DNA of 64,000 nucleotides from Plectrocnemia conspersa (lineage: Eukaryota; Arthropoda; Insecta; Trichoptera; Polycentropodidae): assembly GCA_009617715.1 (NCBI GenBank), contig VTFK01000034.1, positions 496,001 through 560,000 of the forward strand, given 5' to 3'. The position numbers and the translations under genes are program-made. Below the pieces are notes generated by a model. The model did not search any database. It saw only the letters and a list, made by a program, of their open reading frames with translations, and was not told where the DNA came from. Below, one piece after another: positions 23,340 through 36,049 of the stretch; position 1 is the stretch's first letter; each line of letters begins with the position of its first letter.

Positions 23340-25330
23340 TTTAATTTTATATTTTATATTTATAGTGTTTGCTTTTATAAAATACAACATTATTATTCTC
23401 ATGCGATATAGTCGTGATATTTATATTTTAAGGATACGATAACCACAATAGTTTTATCAAAAATTGTTGATTAATTTAAATTTATTATTTGGTGCTATTT
23501 TTAAATTTATTTTTTTAGGTTACGTGGCATTTAAATTTATAAATAAAATAGCTTTAAATCATAACTGTATATGCAATTATTTTTTTACCTGTATGTAAAA
23601 AATAACGAAAATTTAATTTTATATTTATAGTATCTTGCATTATTATTATTCTTATACGTAATGATCGTGTTATTTATATTTTGAAGACAGAATAACTGTC
23701 ATAGTTTTAATAAGAACTTCATAAATCTTCTTTTTTAAATTGGAAAATAAAGAAACATATTTTTTTGCAATAATCGTGTTAATTATATTTTAAAGACACG
23801 ACAACTGCAGTAGTTTTAATCAGATCTATAATAAATTATTCTTTAATTTAAAAAAAAAACATAAAAATTGTGCATTTATAATAATATATTTTTTAAATAA
23901 TTTAAAGTGACTACGTTAATTACAAGTTAATTTAATTTATTTTTATATGTTTACATATACTATGTATAATATATAAAAATTACTTATATTATTTTATTTT
24001 ATATTTATATTATTTGGTATTATAACATACTCTCTGTTTTTACAAAATACAACATAATTATCTTCATGCGTAATGATAATTTTGTTTACATTTTGAGGAC
24101 ACGATAACCGTTTGAATTAGAATTTTATGATTTTTTTATGAAAAACAAACCAAAATTATTACATTTTGATTCCCAATCTTGCTTTTAACTCTTTGAACGC
24201 GGAAATCGACTAAAGTCGCCCAATTGATTTTTTTTATCTATTTACCCAAAAATCAGTAAAAAAAATGCTTTTCAAGAAAAAACTTTTTTTTTGTAAATAA
24301 ACATAAAATATCATTTTAAATAAATAAAAATTTTAAAATCAGAACATTAAAACACAGTATCAAGGTAAAATTTGCATTTAAAAAAAAAAAAATTAAATAT
24401 TATTTTTGATTAACGCGTCAAAGGGTTAAAATTGTGACTGTTAAAAAAAATATAAAGATAAAAAGTTAGCAATAATAGAAATTTATATAAAAAAATATAT
24501 ATACATATGTAATGTATGTAGGTTTTTGTCCACAAAATTCATATTTAGAATACATACATACATATAAACATAGAAATATATATCAGATATAACTTTTTTT
24601 AAAAAACACCTTTTTTTCAAATAAGTTCTGATTCGTTATCTTGTTTTTAAATTACAACTATTTCAAAAATTATAGAGAAGAGATAAAAACTAACATATTA
24701 GATTTTTTTACACAATTTTAAATATCTTACGGTATTCGTCGGACGGTTTTTTTTATTATTTATATTTAATAATAATTTTGAAATAAAGTGTTATTTACTA
24801 ACTATTTCAATTTATTTCAAATCTGTTTATCTATGTATAATATATTAAAATAGCGAAAATAATTTAATTTTATATTTTAAGTATCTAAGTTTTTACAACA
24901 TTATCATTCTCATGCGTCATATCATAAATAAATTATATTTTAAAGGATAATGTATGTACATACTATGTATTTAGAAAATTGCTATTAACTCACAGGCCCT
25001 ATTTTTAAATTCACCGCCACGTGTCGATCATTATAAATATTTATATTTATAAAATTTTAAATGAAAACGTTATTTACAAGCTATTTAAATTTATTAAATT
25101 AATTTTCTGTTTAACTATTTTACATATATAATACGTAAAAATAACGAAAATAATTTATTTTATGTATGTATAATATATTCAAAATACATTATAATTTTTA
25201 TACATTGTTATTGATTGATCAGATTTAAACCACTCTTTTTTTACAAAATACAACAAAAATATTGAAGAATAATATTTTTCAAGTTTAACTGTTATTTCAA
25301 AATAAAACTATTTTGATTTACTCTCCGTTG
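23340..25330. repeat. Decayed long tandem array
   Basis: A module recurs with heavy divergence: ACAAAATACAACAT-type, then TCATGCG(T)AATGAT, then TTATATTTT(A/G)A(A/G)GACACGATAAC, then ATAGTTTTA. Traces occur near 23,372-23,455, 23,640-23,710, 23,767-23,820, 24,036-24,115, 24,889-24,950 and 25,236. GCTATTTTTAAATT with CACGTGTCG- or TACGTGGCA-like strings also recurs, near 23,494 and 25,005. Spacing is irregular. A 237-bp piggyBac-like element interrupts it. Confidence 0.6.
24189..24425. mobile_element. piggyBac-like miniature element (237 bp) flanked by TTAA
   Basis: TTAA occurs at 24,185-24,188 and 24,426-24,429. The left end reads CTCTTTGAACGCG; the right end, reverse-complemented, reads CCCTTTGACGCG. 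A small hairpin, CGACTAAAGTCG (24,207-24,218), sits just inside the left end. There is no coding capacity. TTAA targets with CCCTTT ends are diagnostic of the piggyBac superfamily, so this is a non-autonomous derivative. Confidence 0.75.
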
Positions 25331-25649
25331 ATTTTTTAATGAATACAATACTTTATAGTAATTATATATTCAAGTACATAAATCAGTAAGATGGAATTGA
25401 TAAAAATTAAATTTAATCTAACACAGTATATTTTAAAGGAAATAATGCCTCAAATAGGTTAATCAATATCCCAATTTTAGGTATAGATTAAAATCTGCAA
25501 TAAGAATCACTTCTATATATGTATAAATATGTATATTAGTATTGAATTATATATATGAAAAATATAAGATTTGGACTTAAAAGTATACATGTAAATCTGT
25601 TTATTTATATTAACTTTACCATTTTTTCACAAATTTCTATTCTTATTTG

Positions 25650-26220
25650 ATAGTTTCAAATTCACGCACAAAATCCACACCCATAAAACGATTTGCACAC
25701 ATAGAAATTGGTTATATTTCATACGTCCAAACGTCGGATCTTGGTGTGCGTCGATGATAAAAGGTATAGCGGTACTCCCCAGGTAGGTATTGCGGGGAAC
25801 CATCGAATGAGGCTCGGCCATCGGCATTGTGGGACCTCCATTATATCTGTATAACCATAGGCTTATGGGTGGATTGGCTGGTTCGGTGTACGAGAACGAG
25901 AGAACAAAACCAGCTCGAGGGGGACGGATATAATGCGGGGATGCTGCCGATAGACAGAGACGGCGCAGAACCGGTAGGAAAAAATCATTTTTTTTCACCG
26001 ACGTCAGCTGTTTCGGCCATGTTGACGGTGGCGTGCAGGGCCGGAGTGGCTATTGAAAAAGTCGAGCCAGAAATAGACCCAGAAACGGCCGATGCGATGG
26101 TGTGAGAGCGAAGGGGGCATATTTGGGGCAGAGAAAATGCCAAATGCGGGCCTTGGCCTAATTAAAAACGGGCGTCTGTTATTATAGTATACTGGCTGAC
26201 CGTACTTTGTGTACTACGGC
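25650..26220. other. G+C-richer island with long overlapping open frames
   Basis: Open frames of 123 codons on the minus strand (25,998-25,627) and 92 on the plus strand (25,827-26,105) overlap; neither has a recognisable domain. A CRE-like GACGTCAGC lies at 26,000-26,008, and on the minus strand a Kozak-like AACATGG follows a GC-rich stretch at about 26,023. It could hold a first exon or a promoter; the sequence alone does not decide. Confidence 0.35.
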
Positions 26221-28110
26221 AACGAACTTGCTTATTATGAGCAGTAAAAAATTAAAATTATTAACTGAACTTTTGTAATGGCAGTTTTGTTCGCGCTGTG
26301 TAATTTTGTTTTTTGTAGATATTATATTTGTGAATAAATTATTTCAATTTCGGTCGTAATCCTGACAGTTAAAATCTCTAATAATACCTTGGAACTGTCG
26401 AAACCCTCTTTTACCATTTTAAATTCCCTTTCAAGGCTCTTCATACGTCTAAGAAACTTTTGTATTTGCAGCCTGATCAAATTGGGTTAAAATAATTTTG
26501 TATTGTATCATATGTGGTTATAAATCACAATCCTTTTTAATATTTTTTTTCTAACTATATAGGTAAATATATTACAACATCGTCTTATATAATTTATTAA
26601 GCATGTACAATATTATTGCACCATAACTAAAACGGGTCAATATAATACTATGCTATTTATCTACTACTTTTATTTATTATGTAATTACAATGTTCTATAC
26701 AATTTATTTTTTTATTTACAATAACTATTTCAATTTCACACAATAATTGATACGTGTTCAATAACATAAATATCTGTAATTAAATTGTAACATAGAAATT
26801 ATGTTCAAAATATGAATGGGTAATACAAAAAATATATCAATATTAAAAAAAAATCCTGAATAAATAAGATACATAGGATTTTTTAAAAATAAAATAAAAT
26901 ACATATCAAATATATATGCAAAAATAAATATGTATAACATATTGTAAAACCTTATTTTTGCACAAGAAAGAATGAGTAATAAAAAATACAAAAAAATATA
27001 TAATTAATGTGTTTAAAATATATTATCTAAATCTATAAAACTTCTAGAATAATTAAAATTTTAAAAGCTTAAGAAATAACTTGTAAAAATAAAATAATTT
27101 TGTACAAATGTGCAGGTTTTTACATATATTAAAATATATAAAAAAAAATCATAAAACATCTAAAAAGTCCATAAATAAATGTATAGTACATTTTAAAATT
27201 AAATAGAAAATGTTTTGCTTGAATGAGTTTTAATTAGCTTATAAAATATATTAAAAATCTAAATGGTCATTATTTTTAAGAATTAATAGTCAGTGACTTT
27301 CAAATAGTATTGATATGAATATATTTTCAGTTATTATTTATAAACGGTCAGTAAATTTCCGATTGCGTCTATTAATTAATTTAAGCTCCTGACTAATACC
27401 ATAATTCGGTCAAAGTATAAATAACAATTATGATATAAACAACAGTACCTTTATTATTGACTGATATTTTATTAAGACCAGTAACCGTTCAATTATACTG
27501 CTGACCAAAATCATATTAAAATAAATATAGATATTTTTTAAAAAGCACAAATTTATAATAAAAATCAGTAACTTTTTTAATACCGTTATGTTACTGACCA
27601 TTAATTAAAACTATTGATCAAAAGCAAACAATAAATATTTAACATTTTTAATTAACTATAACTTTTTGATTAAATGTCAATAAATCTGCGATTTTGACTA
27701 TTACTAGTCACAGCTAAATTACCAAAACTTATTAAATTAATTATTACATACATACTTACAAAACTTTTCGAAAGATTGCGTGATTATTATATAATTAAAA
27801 ATATTTAAAAATTAATTTTTACAGTTTTAATTAAAAATAAATTTGAAAAACTTGCGATTTTAAATAAATAAAATAAAAATTGAAGTGCAAAATAAATTTC
27901 TGCTTAATTCTTGAGCTAGTTTTAAATGCGCCATCCGGCTAATATTTAAGACAATATCTCTGCTTATTTCGTAGGCGATTTATATATATATATTTTCTTT
28001 ATTGGAAATTCTGTTATTTCAGAATCGATGTATATATTTTTAAAATAAATGCTTTATTATAGTCAGTTTTATTTTGTAGTTTATCAAAATAATTTATTTT
28101 GAATTATTTT
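26221..28110. other. A+T-rich DNA with scattered GGTCAGTAA-type words
   Basis: No gene. Between about 27,265 and 27,600 GGTCAGTAA, GTCAGTGAC, TTACTGACC and related words recur on both strands, and ATAAATGGTCAGTAA also occurs near 19,650. This may be a worn tandem or dispersed repeat. Confidence 0.35.
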
Positions 28111-28119
28111 ATAATAATA

Positions 28120-29540
28120 ATCAATGGTTCGGCATTTCTGCCTCACGCCCATACATCCATCCAACGCTTTCGTCCTACGATGTTTATAGTACGTACAAAG
28201 CGATTCGTCAAACGACATTTACCACTTTCCCTCCGATAAAACAATCATACACCATACTTTTCGTCCAAGTGTGCCGTTTGCGTAAATAAAATTAATTTTC
28301 TAACACTTGAACACGACAAAATAAAAAAAAAAAATGTGATAATGAGCTATACTTGTACATATAATACGGCAAACGATTAAGAACAGATCTTGGGGAAATA
28401 ATTACACGTGTCTGTCGTAAACAGCAAATAAGCGAATGCAGATGCTGTGATTGCAAATTCCTGATGTTTATAGTTCACCTACTGAAGTAAAATATTATTT
28501 CATAGTGTCTTGCAATAATAAATAAATTAATGATAAATACTAACTAAAATATTTGAAGAAGAAATGATATATTTTTTATTTTGGTATACAAATATGACGA
28601 AAAAATCCATCTGAAATCTTACTACAAGTAAATAAGATCGTTATTCTCGTCCAATGACATTTAGAGCGCCACTTATCCAAAAATATCGCCACTGCTTCCT
28701 TCCCATAACAGTCTTGAGCGCGAATTAGAAAATAACACTCGATGTCGTTCATTTTCAAAGTCAAAATAAATGGATGAAATAAGATAAAATGCAATTGATG
28801 TGAATGCTTTTATATAATTTTATATTTAGATTTATTATTGAAAAGTAATCCTATTAGTTGTGGACTTTATTTTTACATAAAACCTGTGATTCGATTCTGA
28901 ATCCTAATAAAATATCATATTTCTCAATTGCATAAATAATCAAAAATATATAAGGGAAAATAGGTTTCGCGTTCCGCCAATAACCAACCCCTGTTCGAAA
29001 AGCTTCCAGGACGCATGTCGGCTGCAATCGACCCACTATGGTCGGCGGGCACAACTACCCCATAGATTTTATTCGCTTATAAAATTATATACATTTTTAC
29101 TTTTATCAATACGTCCGTTTTCCGCTCGTAACTCGAGCCAAACTTGACCCTGGCCTTTGCCAACAGATTTTCGCCTTCATTAAATGCATAAATTCGTTTA
29201 ATCTCACCAGCCCGAAGACCGGTTATGGTCGGTTTCTATTAAAACCTTCCGAGACACAGAAAGGTGATCCTTTTGAATGCAACAATGTTTGAGAACTATT
29301 CTGAATCGTGTACTTAGTTACAAACATACTTCATTATACATTCACAGCATTCACCAATACATATTTTGGAAATTAATAAATTGTGAAACAAACAATAAGT
29401 TCTAGCGATTCAGAACTGAAAACCGTAGTTCAAAATAGTGCCAAATAGGCTATCAAAGTAAGACGTGGTCTTTGCGAAGTAAAAACTCATTTATTCGGTC
29501 GCTTGTGCTCATCCGAAGCGCAGGCTTTCTAAACATTTGG
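28120..29540. promoter_or_regulatory. G+C-richer islands, candidate enhancers
   Basis: Blocks at about 28,120-28,460, 28,600-28,800 and 28,960-29,540 have balanced composition. The last includes TGCATAAATTCGTTTAATC and ACCGGTTATGGTCGGT near 29,185-29,235. There is no long frame or repeat homology, and function is inferred. Confidence 0.35.
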
Positions 29541-30425
29541 TTTGATAAAATGTAAATTTTAATAAATGTAGTATTTATTTACTGTTTTTTTGTAAAGGTA
29601 AAAATATAATAAAAAATTAATTAGTACGATTTTATTTAATTTCAAATCAGAATTAATTGTTTCGAGACTTAAAATCAGTTCCATATTGTCTCAGATTACT
29701 CATATACCGAGTGTGATAACTTGAAGAATAAATAGAATTTAGAACAGCAAATTATATTATAAAGTTTTAAATTTATGTGATATGTTTGAAGTTATATTTG
29801 GTATATTTTTATTTTATTTTTTAAATATTTTAATTTTTTAAAATTAAATAATATGTTTCAAGACATTAAAATATATATATACAAACAAATTAAAAAAATA
29901 TGTACATATTTTTTCTGTTTTGCTTTACTTTAAGTTATTATTTTTTTAACAAAGAAATAGAAAGTCTGATCACAAGAATATTTGAGGTTTTTTAAAATTT
30001 AGTTATTTAATATTATTGGCAAAAGTGGTTCAGCTCTGATGTATTTTATTATAATGATATATGTAAATTGATGTTTTAATGAAAATTATAAGTTAACTCA
30101 TATGCAAGTTTTTTTATAGCAAACGACCAATAAAATGACACATATCTACTTCTTCTGCATACTGAAACGTTTTGGTACTTTAAAAATAAAACCATTCCCA
30201 TTTCATGAAATAAATACATTCTATCAGTAGTGTATTTTTAACTATTTTAATATGTTTAACGTTCATGAGATTAAAACACAGACACACAATGGCTTTTTTT
30301 AATTAAGATTAAATAAGAATTATAAATATACATTTTTAATGTTATGTTTCTACATAAACAGTTGCTAGTATTTTTTGACGAAGTTTTTTAGCAAGAGCCT
30401 AGTAGATTTTTCATGTATAAAAGAT
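29541..30425. other. A+T-rich DNA, nothing recognised
   Basis: Only simple A/T runs. Confidence 0.5.
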
Positions 30426-30429
30426 TATT

Positions 30430-31930
30430 TAAAAAATAAAATAATGCCGCTGAATTTTGTATGTAATTTTACAGTAAAATTAGCTAGAAATCTTAAACGC
30501 ATTGTGGCGCGGAATGCGCTTTTAAGTGTAAATCTTTTAAACACAATAATATTAAGTCTTTTTATTAAAAGCATACACTTTTTTCTATATTTATATGACA
30601 AAAAATCGCACCTACTCCACCACGTTGTCTACTATTTCGGTTGGCTCACATCAGCCATTTTTAACGATCCAATCAGACCCGGGTAGCAGTCGAGGTGACG
30701 TTTACAAGCAACTATATCAATTTTAAATTCAATTCTGTGCTAATTCTATGAGATGGCTTTCAGTTGCCGAATGATTTAGTGTGGTCATATAAACTCTTTA
30801 ACGGCAGCACTAAACTTAATGTTACGGCCAATAAAAGTTAATCACGCTCTATGATGGGGATACACTCTCAACAACACTATATAAAACGCCGATAAGCGAT
30901 TGTTCTTGTTTTTTTGTGGTTGTATACAAACAAATGTATATTTATTATGCGCAATCAATATAAAAAGAAACACGCGTAAATATTTTATTGCCGATTGACC
31001 GCCATAAAAAATCAATTTGCGTTTCCGAAAGAGAATATTTCGCTATAAAATAATAAAATAAACACACTTTTGTAATATAATTTGCGTTAAAAAACAACGA
31101 TAAATATAAATTAGTCCGTTTGGATCGGTTTACGACCTCTGGAACACTTTATATATTGACCCAATGACTTACAATTGGGAAAAACGTGACGAACGCGTGC
31201 GAAAACAAATTGACGAGACGACGTATGAGTTCAAAGGCGTTTGGTGCTCGATTTGCAAAAAGGTTGACGAACCCTGGATGACGTCATTGGTGCATTCACA
31301 TTCGAAAAACTGATGAATGATGCATCAATCTTGAATCAATTTTAATGATATTTGATGGCTCTCAATCGGTTTAGTATTATTTTAACATCAATTTTTAATT
31401 TTCAGCAATAGTGTTGATATGCAATATATTATATTTAATTTTAAAAATTTACTAACCTTTCATGTCTGATGAAAACACAAATGTTCAATTATATATATGT
31501 ATATATATAAATAAAATTTAAACATATTTTGAAGTAAGAAAAAATCCGCACAACCGCAACGGCGGCTTGCACTAAACTGAATCTTTTGCGGAATCTTTTT
31601 TGCGTCCTCATTTTAACGACCTCGTTAATCAATCGTGTTCGATTGTGTTTCCAAAAAAAGTTTATAGTCGTCCTAGGAAAAAATACGACATAAATCTCTT
31701 TAGAATCGCTTCCGACCTTCGAAGCCTGCCGGCGATTAAGCTCACAAAAGAGAGCCAGACAACCCTTTTGGACAACGCAAAGGGTTGTAAAATTACAAAA
31801 AAAATCTTTAGAGGTCAATAAACGTGGACCAAGGCTAGTAGCCATTGTTTGAGAACTTTGTTGTTCTTTTTTAACGCTTAGACACGGTTACAGATTCGGT
31901 GGTGCGAGTAGGTATCATTACGCTCTTGCT
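30430..31930. promoter_or_regulatory. G+C-richer islands with posterior-Hox/Caudal-type sites
   Basis: The window 30,976-31,030 combines TTTTATTG, GATTGACC and GCCATAAAAAATCAATTTG. CCAATAAAAG lies near 30,829. A 10-bp inverted repeat ACAACCCTTT/AAAGGGTTGT is at 31,759-31,788. Overlapping frames at 31,489-31,845 (minus) and 31,600-31,821 (plus) are not convincing genes. Confidence 0.4.
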
Positions 31931-32290
31931 ATTTAAAAAAAAAAAATTTTTTATGACACATTTACAAATTTTAATTATTGTTTGTCAAATTTTAGATATA
32001 ATATAAAACAATGAATGAACTTAAAAACTTCATATCATAAGACTAGCAAAATCTTCTTCTATGTTTTTCTACAATTTTATGTAATCAAACTCTACTAAGA
32101 AACCAGAGCTATGAGACCGTCTTGTCTTTAAAAATATGAAAACTGAAATAAAAATATATAAAATATTTTAATAATCTCTGTAAGCATATTTTTTATGACA
32201 TTCGTATTTTTTTTAATCTTAGTTTTTAATATATAAGCATTATTAATGTTAAAAAAACAACGAAAGGTTTAATAATTCTGCAAAAAAAAT
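31931..32290. other. A+T-rich spacer
   Basis: No gene or element recognised. Confidence 0.5.
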
Positions 32291-32347
32291 GCAAAAGTCG
32301 CCGCTTCTCTCTTCGCATCTACTGGTTCACCTCGACGTCCGAAATTC
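32291..32347 (-). repeat. Three-copy repeat conserved as a reading frame, copy 2
   Basis: The minus strand translates as NFGRRGEPVDAKREAATFA, aligned without gaps to copy 1 at 17,541-17,597. Similarity fades about 10 bases beyond each end. Confidence 0.55.
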
Positions 32348-32349
32348 AG

Positions 32350-33215
32350 AGCGTACCCACTTTGGAGATGGAAACACGTTGCGCAACAAATTAAATAACA
32401 TTAAATTTTGTCTTAAACCCATTGACGAGAAGATCAGGAAAATATGCACTGTGTAAAAATTAGACCGGAAAAATATAAATTCCATAGTTTTCAAACAGTT
32501 CTTTTTAAAATTTTCAGGGGTGTAAAACGTCTGTACTTAAAAAAAACAGTATAATCTACAATGAACGGTTTTATTTTTTCAAGATAAATAAATACGAGAG
32601 AAAATGAAATTTTACAAAAAAAAAAATAATAATACCAGATCATGAAATCTGATTGTTGTCGAAAATGTGAATGAAAAAATAAAGATATGATCAGCAAATT
32701 TCTTATCTTGTTACTATCATATTAATGGCAAAAAATATATACAGACAATGCAAAAGTAATGCCTTTAAAATAAAGAATACGTATTTAATTTAATAATTAC
32801 TGAAATTAGTTTATGTGTATGATTTTAATATATTTTAATGTAACTGTAATTTATTGGTTAACATGTCTTTTATTAAAAAATTATAGTCATGGTACAATCA
32901 AGTATATTTCATGGGTTTTTCTTATCTTATAATTAAACAAAATGTCTTTAAAACTTTGTATACCAACACTTTAAGCACTTCTCTATATTTAAAGCACTTA
33001 TCTATATTTTTGAAGTAACAGTTTATTAATATATTAACTAAATTCTTATATAAATTAAAAAGAAGGGCATTATATCTCATATTACTCGCAATCAATATAA
33101 AAAAAAAAAACATTTATGTATTTTTGACACTATTTTTAGATCTTATCAAGAAAAAATCATGTTAAAAAATATGCAATATAATAATTTGTTTATATTTTTT
33201 ATTATTTATATACAA
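32350..33215. other. A+T-rich DNA, nothing recognised
   Basis: Short frames only, with no repeat homology noticed. Confidence 0.5.
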
Positions 33216-33219
33216 AATG

Positions 33220-33625
33220 TAACTCACAAGGACGACATTCCAAAGCCTCATTTAATGGCTTGTACCGTTGAAAAAAAAGGTTAACGCCTTTGTCTGAATC
33301 ATATGATTAGAGTGCCAGGTAATTACGTCAAAAATTCTAAGCATTCAAAAAACGTACGTATTGTTTTGTTAGCCGCAGTTGTTTCGGACAATAAAGCATT
33401 TTAACCCTTACAATAAAGTAAACCTTCATATCTGACAGTTGTACGAGCTTACAGACCGTTATTTAGCACCGAGGCACTTACCTTTGTTGCAAATGAACGC
33501 ATAAAAGAACAGTTTGAGGAACTGTCCACCAATTTGCGGAAGGGTTTGCGTCACAACCCTTTCGAATGCTTTGGGAGACCACATCGTGTCATAGAACTAC
33601 TCTGAAAAAGCCCCTTCGGTGTGTT
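33220..33625. other. Short G+C-richer island
   Basis: Balanced composition between two A+T-rich stretches, with no frame, repeat or recognisable site cluster. Possibly regulatory. Confidence 0.3.
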
Positions 33626-34325
33626 GTAAATTTTATTGTGTGATTTATAGCAGAAATTGTAAATTTATAGGAAGTGGAATAATAAACATAGTCGATTTAT
33701 ATTTAAAATTAAATGCTGATGGCAAATATCATTAGTTTTTTAGATAATTTCTTTTAGATTTTTTTCTTATTTCCTTTCCTTGATTTTTTTGCTACACTGA
33801 ATAGTTGAATAATAAAAAAATAATTTAATAACAGTTTTGTCACTCATTATGCTACATTGTACATATTACATTTTGCGTTCTATAAGCAATTTTCAAGATA
33901 AAAAAATTATATTTTATTGGAAAAAAACAATATTTTTTAACATAATAGTATTTTTTTGCAATTCTAAGTATGTATAGAATTAACTATTGTTATATTTTTT
34001 TGTTAACACGTAGCTTAATTTTTATAACCGATTTTTAAAAGCATGCAATGGCAACATATTTTTATTTAACCCATATAAAAAAACTGCTCCGATGGCTAAA
34101 AATTTTGATTGTTGATATTTTCTTTATTTATTATGAATAATAAATAATTATATTTTTTTCAACGGGTTATTTTTATATGTCCCATCAGGCGCTTATGTAT
34201 ATAATTTTACATTTTTGTATAAGTGTTTTTCAAAAATTAATTTCTGATGTTTGAAAAAAATAGATTTATATTTTTTCATTATATTTTAAACAACTTTATT
34301 AATATTTTAAACAAAATTACACGAA
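33626..34325. other. A+T-rich DNA, nothing recognised
   Basis: Poly-A/T runs only. Confidence 0.5.
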
Positions 34326-34329
34326 CTAC

Positions 34330-35280
34330 GTTCATTATCGTTATAAACATAACGATAACGAATGCATAATGAGCGTTACTTTACAACTAAAGCCCGGAGC
34401 GAGATTGAAACTCGTTATACCGAATCGCCAATTCAGTGCCTTTACCACTGTATTACGAACGCACAGCACATAAAATATGCAAATTTTAAAAAATCGCTTT
34501 GTTTCAAGTGTATAATATTATATAAAATAAGCTATACACGCAGTATATGTGTACACGATCGATACGGAATAGTATTTTTTCCACCGACGAACAAGTCTCC
34601 TGCGGTTCTCATCGTTGAGCGAATAATTTTAGAACCAGCTCTATAAATAGTAAATTGATCGGAACGGTAATGGCAGCCATAAATGACTATGCTTATTGCC
34701 TGATAGTTGCATTAACATTTACTGTATCCATCGGCTTCTTATTTACGAGTATCCGATTCGGGAATTATCCTTTCGATGGACTGCCTTGTCTTTATGAAGA
34801 CGTTAAATGAAAAAGTGGCATTTCATCACGCGCTGGTGTGAAAACTTTGAGAACATTCTTTGTATTATGGTTATTGAGAAAAAAATGTGAAGAAAGCGAA
34901 GTGGAGATAATAATTGAGGATCGCCGCACAATCGAAAAGAATTGCTCTGAAATATCTATTCAATTTCAATATCGAAAGGTGCTGTCATATTTTTGTGGAT
35001 TCGCCTCCAAAGGTAAGTATGTAATTGAATGGGAAATTTGCGGTTTTCGTGAGATCAAACGTGTGAGGGAGAATGATCGATATGTGAGTGTATGTGTGTT
35101 CGTAGCTGAGGGTGAATCAAAAAGTTTAGTGGTATATTTTTTAATTTATAATATATACATACTTCAGGATTCACTTGTATTATTTTTAGAACATAGTTTG
35201 TGAACCTAAGAATAATTTTAGTGATTCCAGCGCCATAGAAATTTCGCGCCTGCTCTTTTTTTGGCACCCAACGCGCGCAG
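34330..35280. other. Island with an exon-like segment ending at a consensus splice donor
   Basis: Balanced composition. From about 34,838 a plus-strand frame is open and reaches CCAAAGGTAAGTATG, where bases 35,010-35,018 match the ideal donor AAG|GTAAGT (cut after 35,012). The frame continues open to 35,203, and its translation (rich in E, K, R and I) has no domain I recognise. No matching acceptor or ATG is obvious: the frame begins at GTG. An untranslated exon or regulatory DNA are the alternatives. Confidence 0.35.
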
Positions 35281-35840
35281 TTTCCAATATATAATAATAA
35301 ACAGAAGCAGAAGTTTATCCTTCTATACGGAAGAACTTTAAACTTAGTAAATAAAACAAGTAAAAAACATTCAGAATATCCCTCGTATTATCAACATATT
35401 TTTAAGAACAATCAACAATACTAAAAACTTGCATACCGTAACAGTAGTTATTTATTCAACAATCATGGTGTACAATATGAATAAATTTTTAAAATCCATG
35501 GATTTAGAAAGATAAATAGTATGGCTCAGATTTCCAGAGCCAAGATTTGAAAATCTATCATACACATTTTACATTAGAAACCCAAAAGAAGGATGGGGTT
35601 TCCCAATTGTAATTATGTTTCAAATTATAATTTTTATTATATTGATATCGTTTTTTAATTAAGATACTACAGTGGGATTATTCAGTTATGTTATTGTTAA
35701 GTCAGTCATCGCCAGGTTGTCGAAAAATTCTGTTTTGTCTATGACATATTTTTTTACTTTGAGATACATATATTGTTTTTGATAACTAAACCATAAAGTG
35801 TATACATAAATACTTGCATAGCATGCTATTACAGTTGTTT
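35281..35840. other. A+T-rich DNA, nothing recognised
   Basis: No gene. It leads into the hAT fragment. Confidence 0.5.
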
Positions 35841-35844
35841 CTGA

Positions 35845-36015
35845 AATATTTTTGTGAATAAAATGTTTGTCAGTGGTATGTACTATGACCGAAATTCGCA
35901 GAAGTCGTTCGTTGGACGAAACAAAATGTCAAAAAGGCCCACCTTTTATTATCGTTTAACGCTTATCTCAAAAACAGATGTGCGTCACAATTTTTTGTGA
36001 AGTTCGTTTTAACTA
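35845..36015 (-). mobile_element. hAT-family fragment, related to the 52.9-kb element
   Basis: ACTATGACCGAAATTCG, CGTTCGTTGGACGAAACAAAA, AAAGGCCCACC, GTTTAACGCTTATCTCAAAA and TTTGTGAAGTTCGT match in order the reverse complement of about 53,415-53,600 and, in part, 46,640-46,800. Neither terminus is present. Confidence 0.75.
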
Positions 36016-36049
36016 AACAGACTTAATAATTAAACCAGAATTTACTTAA

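Noticed and set aside
25627..26105. Overlapping long frames on both strands, and a minus-strand ATG at about 26,020 followed by a weak donor
   Set aside because: Frames in a G+C-richer island are long by chance. No domain is seen, and the ATG frame stops after eleven codons.
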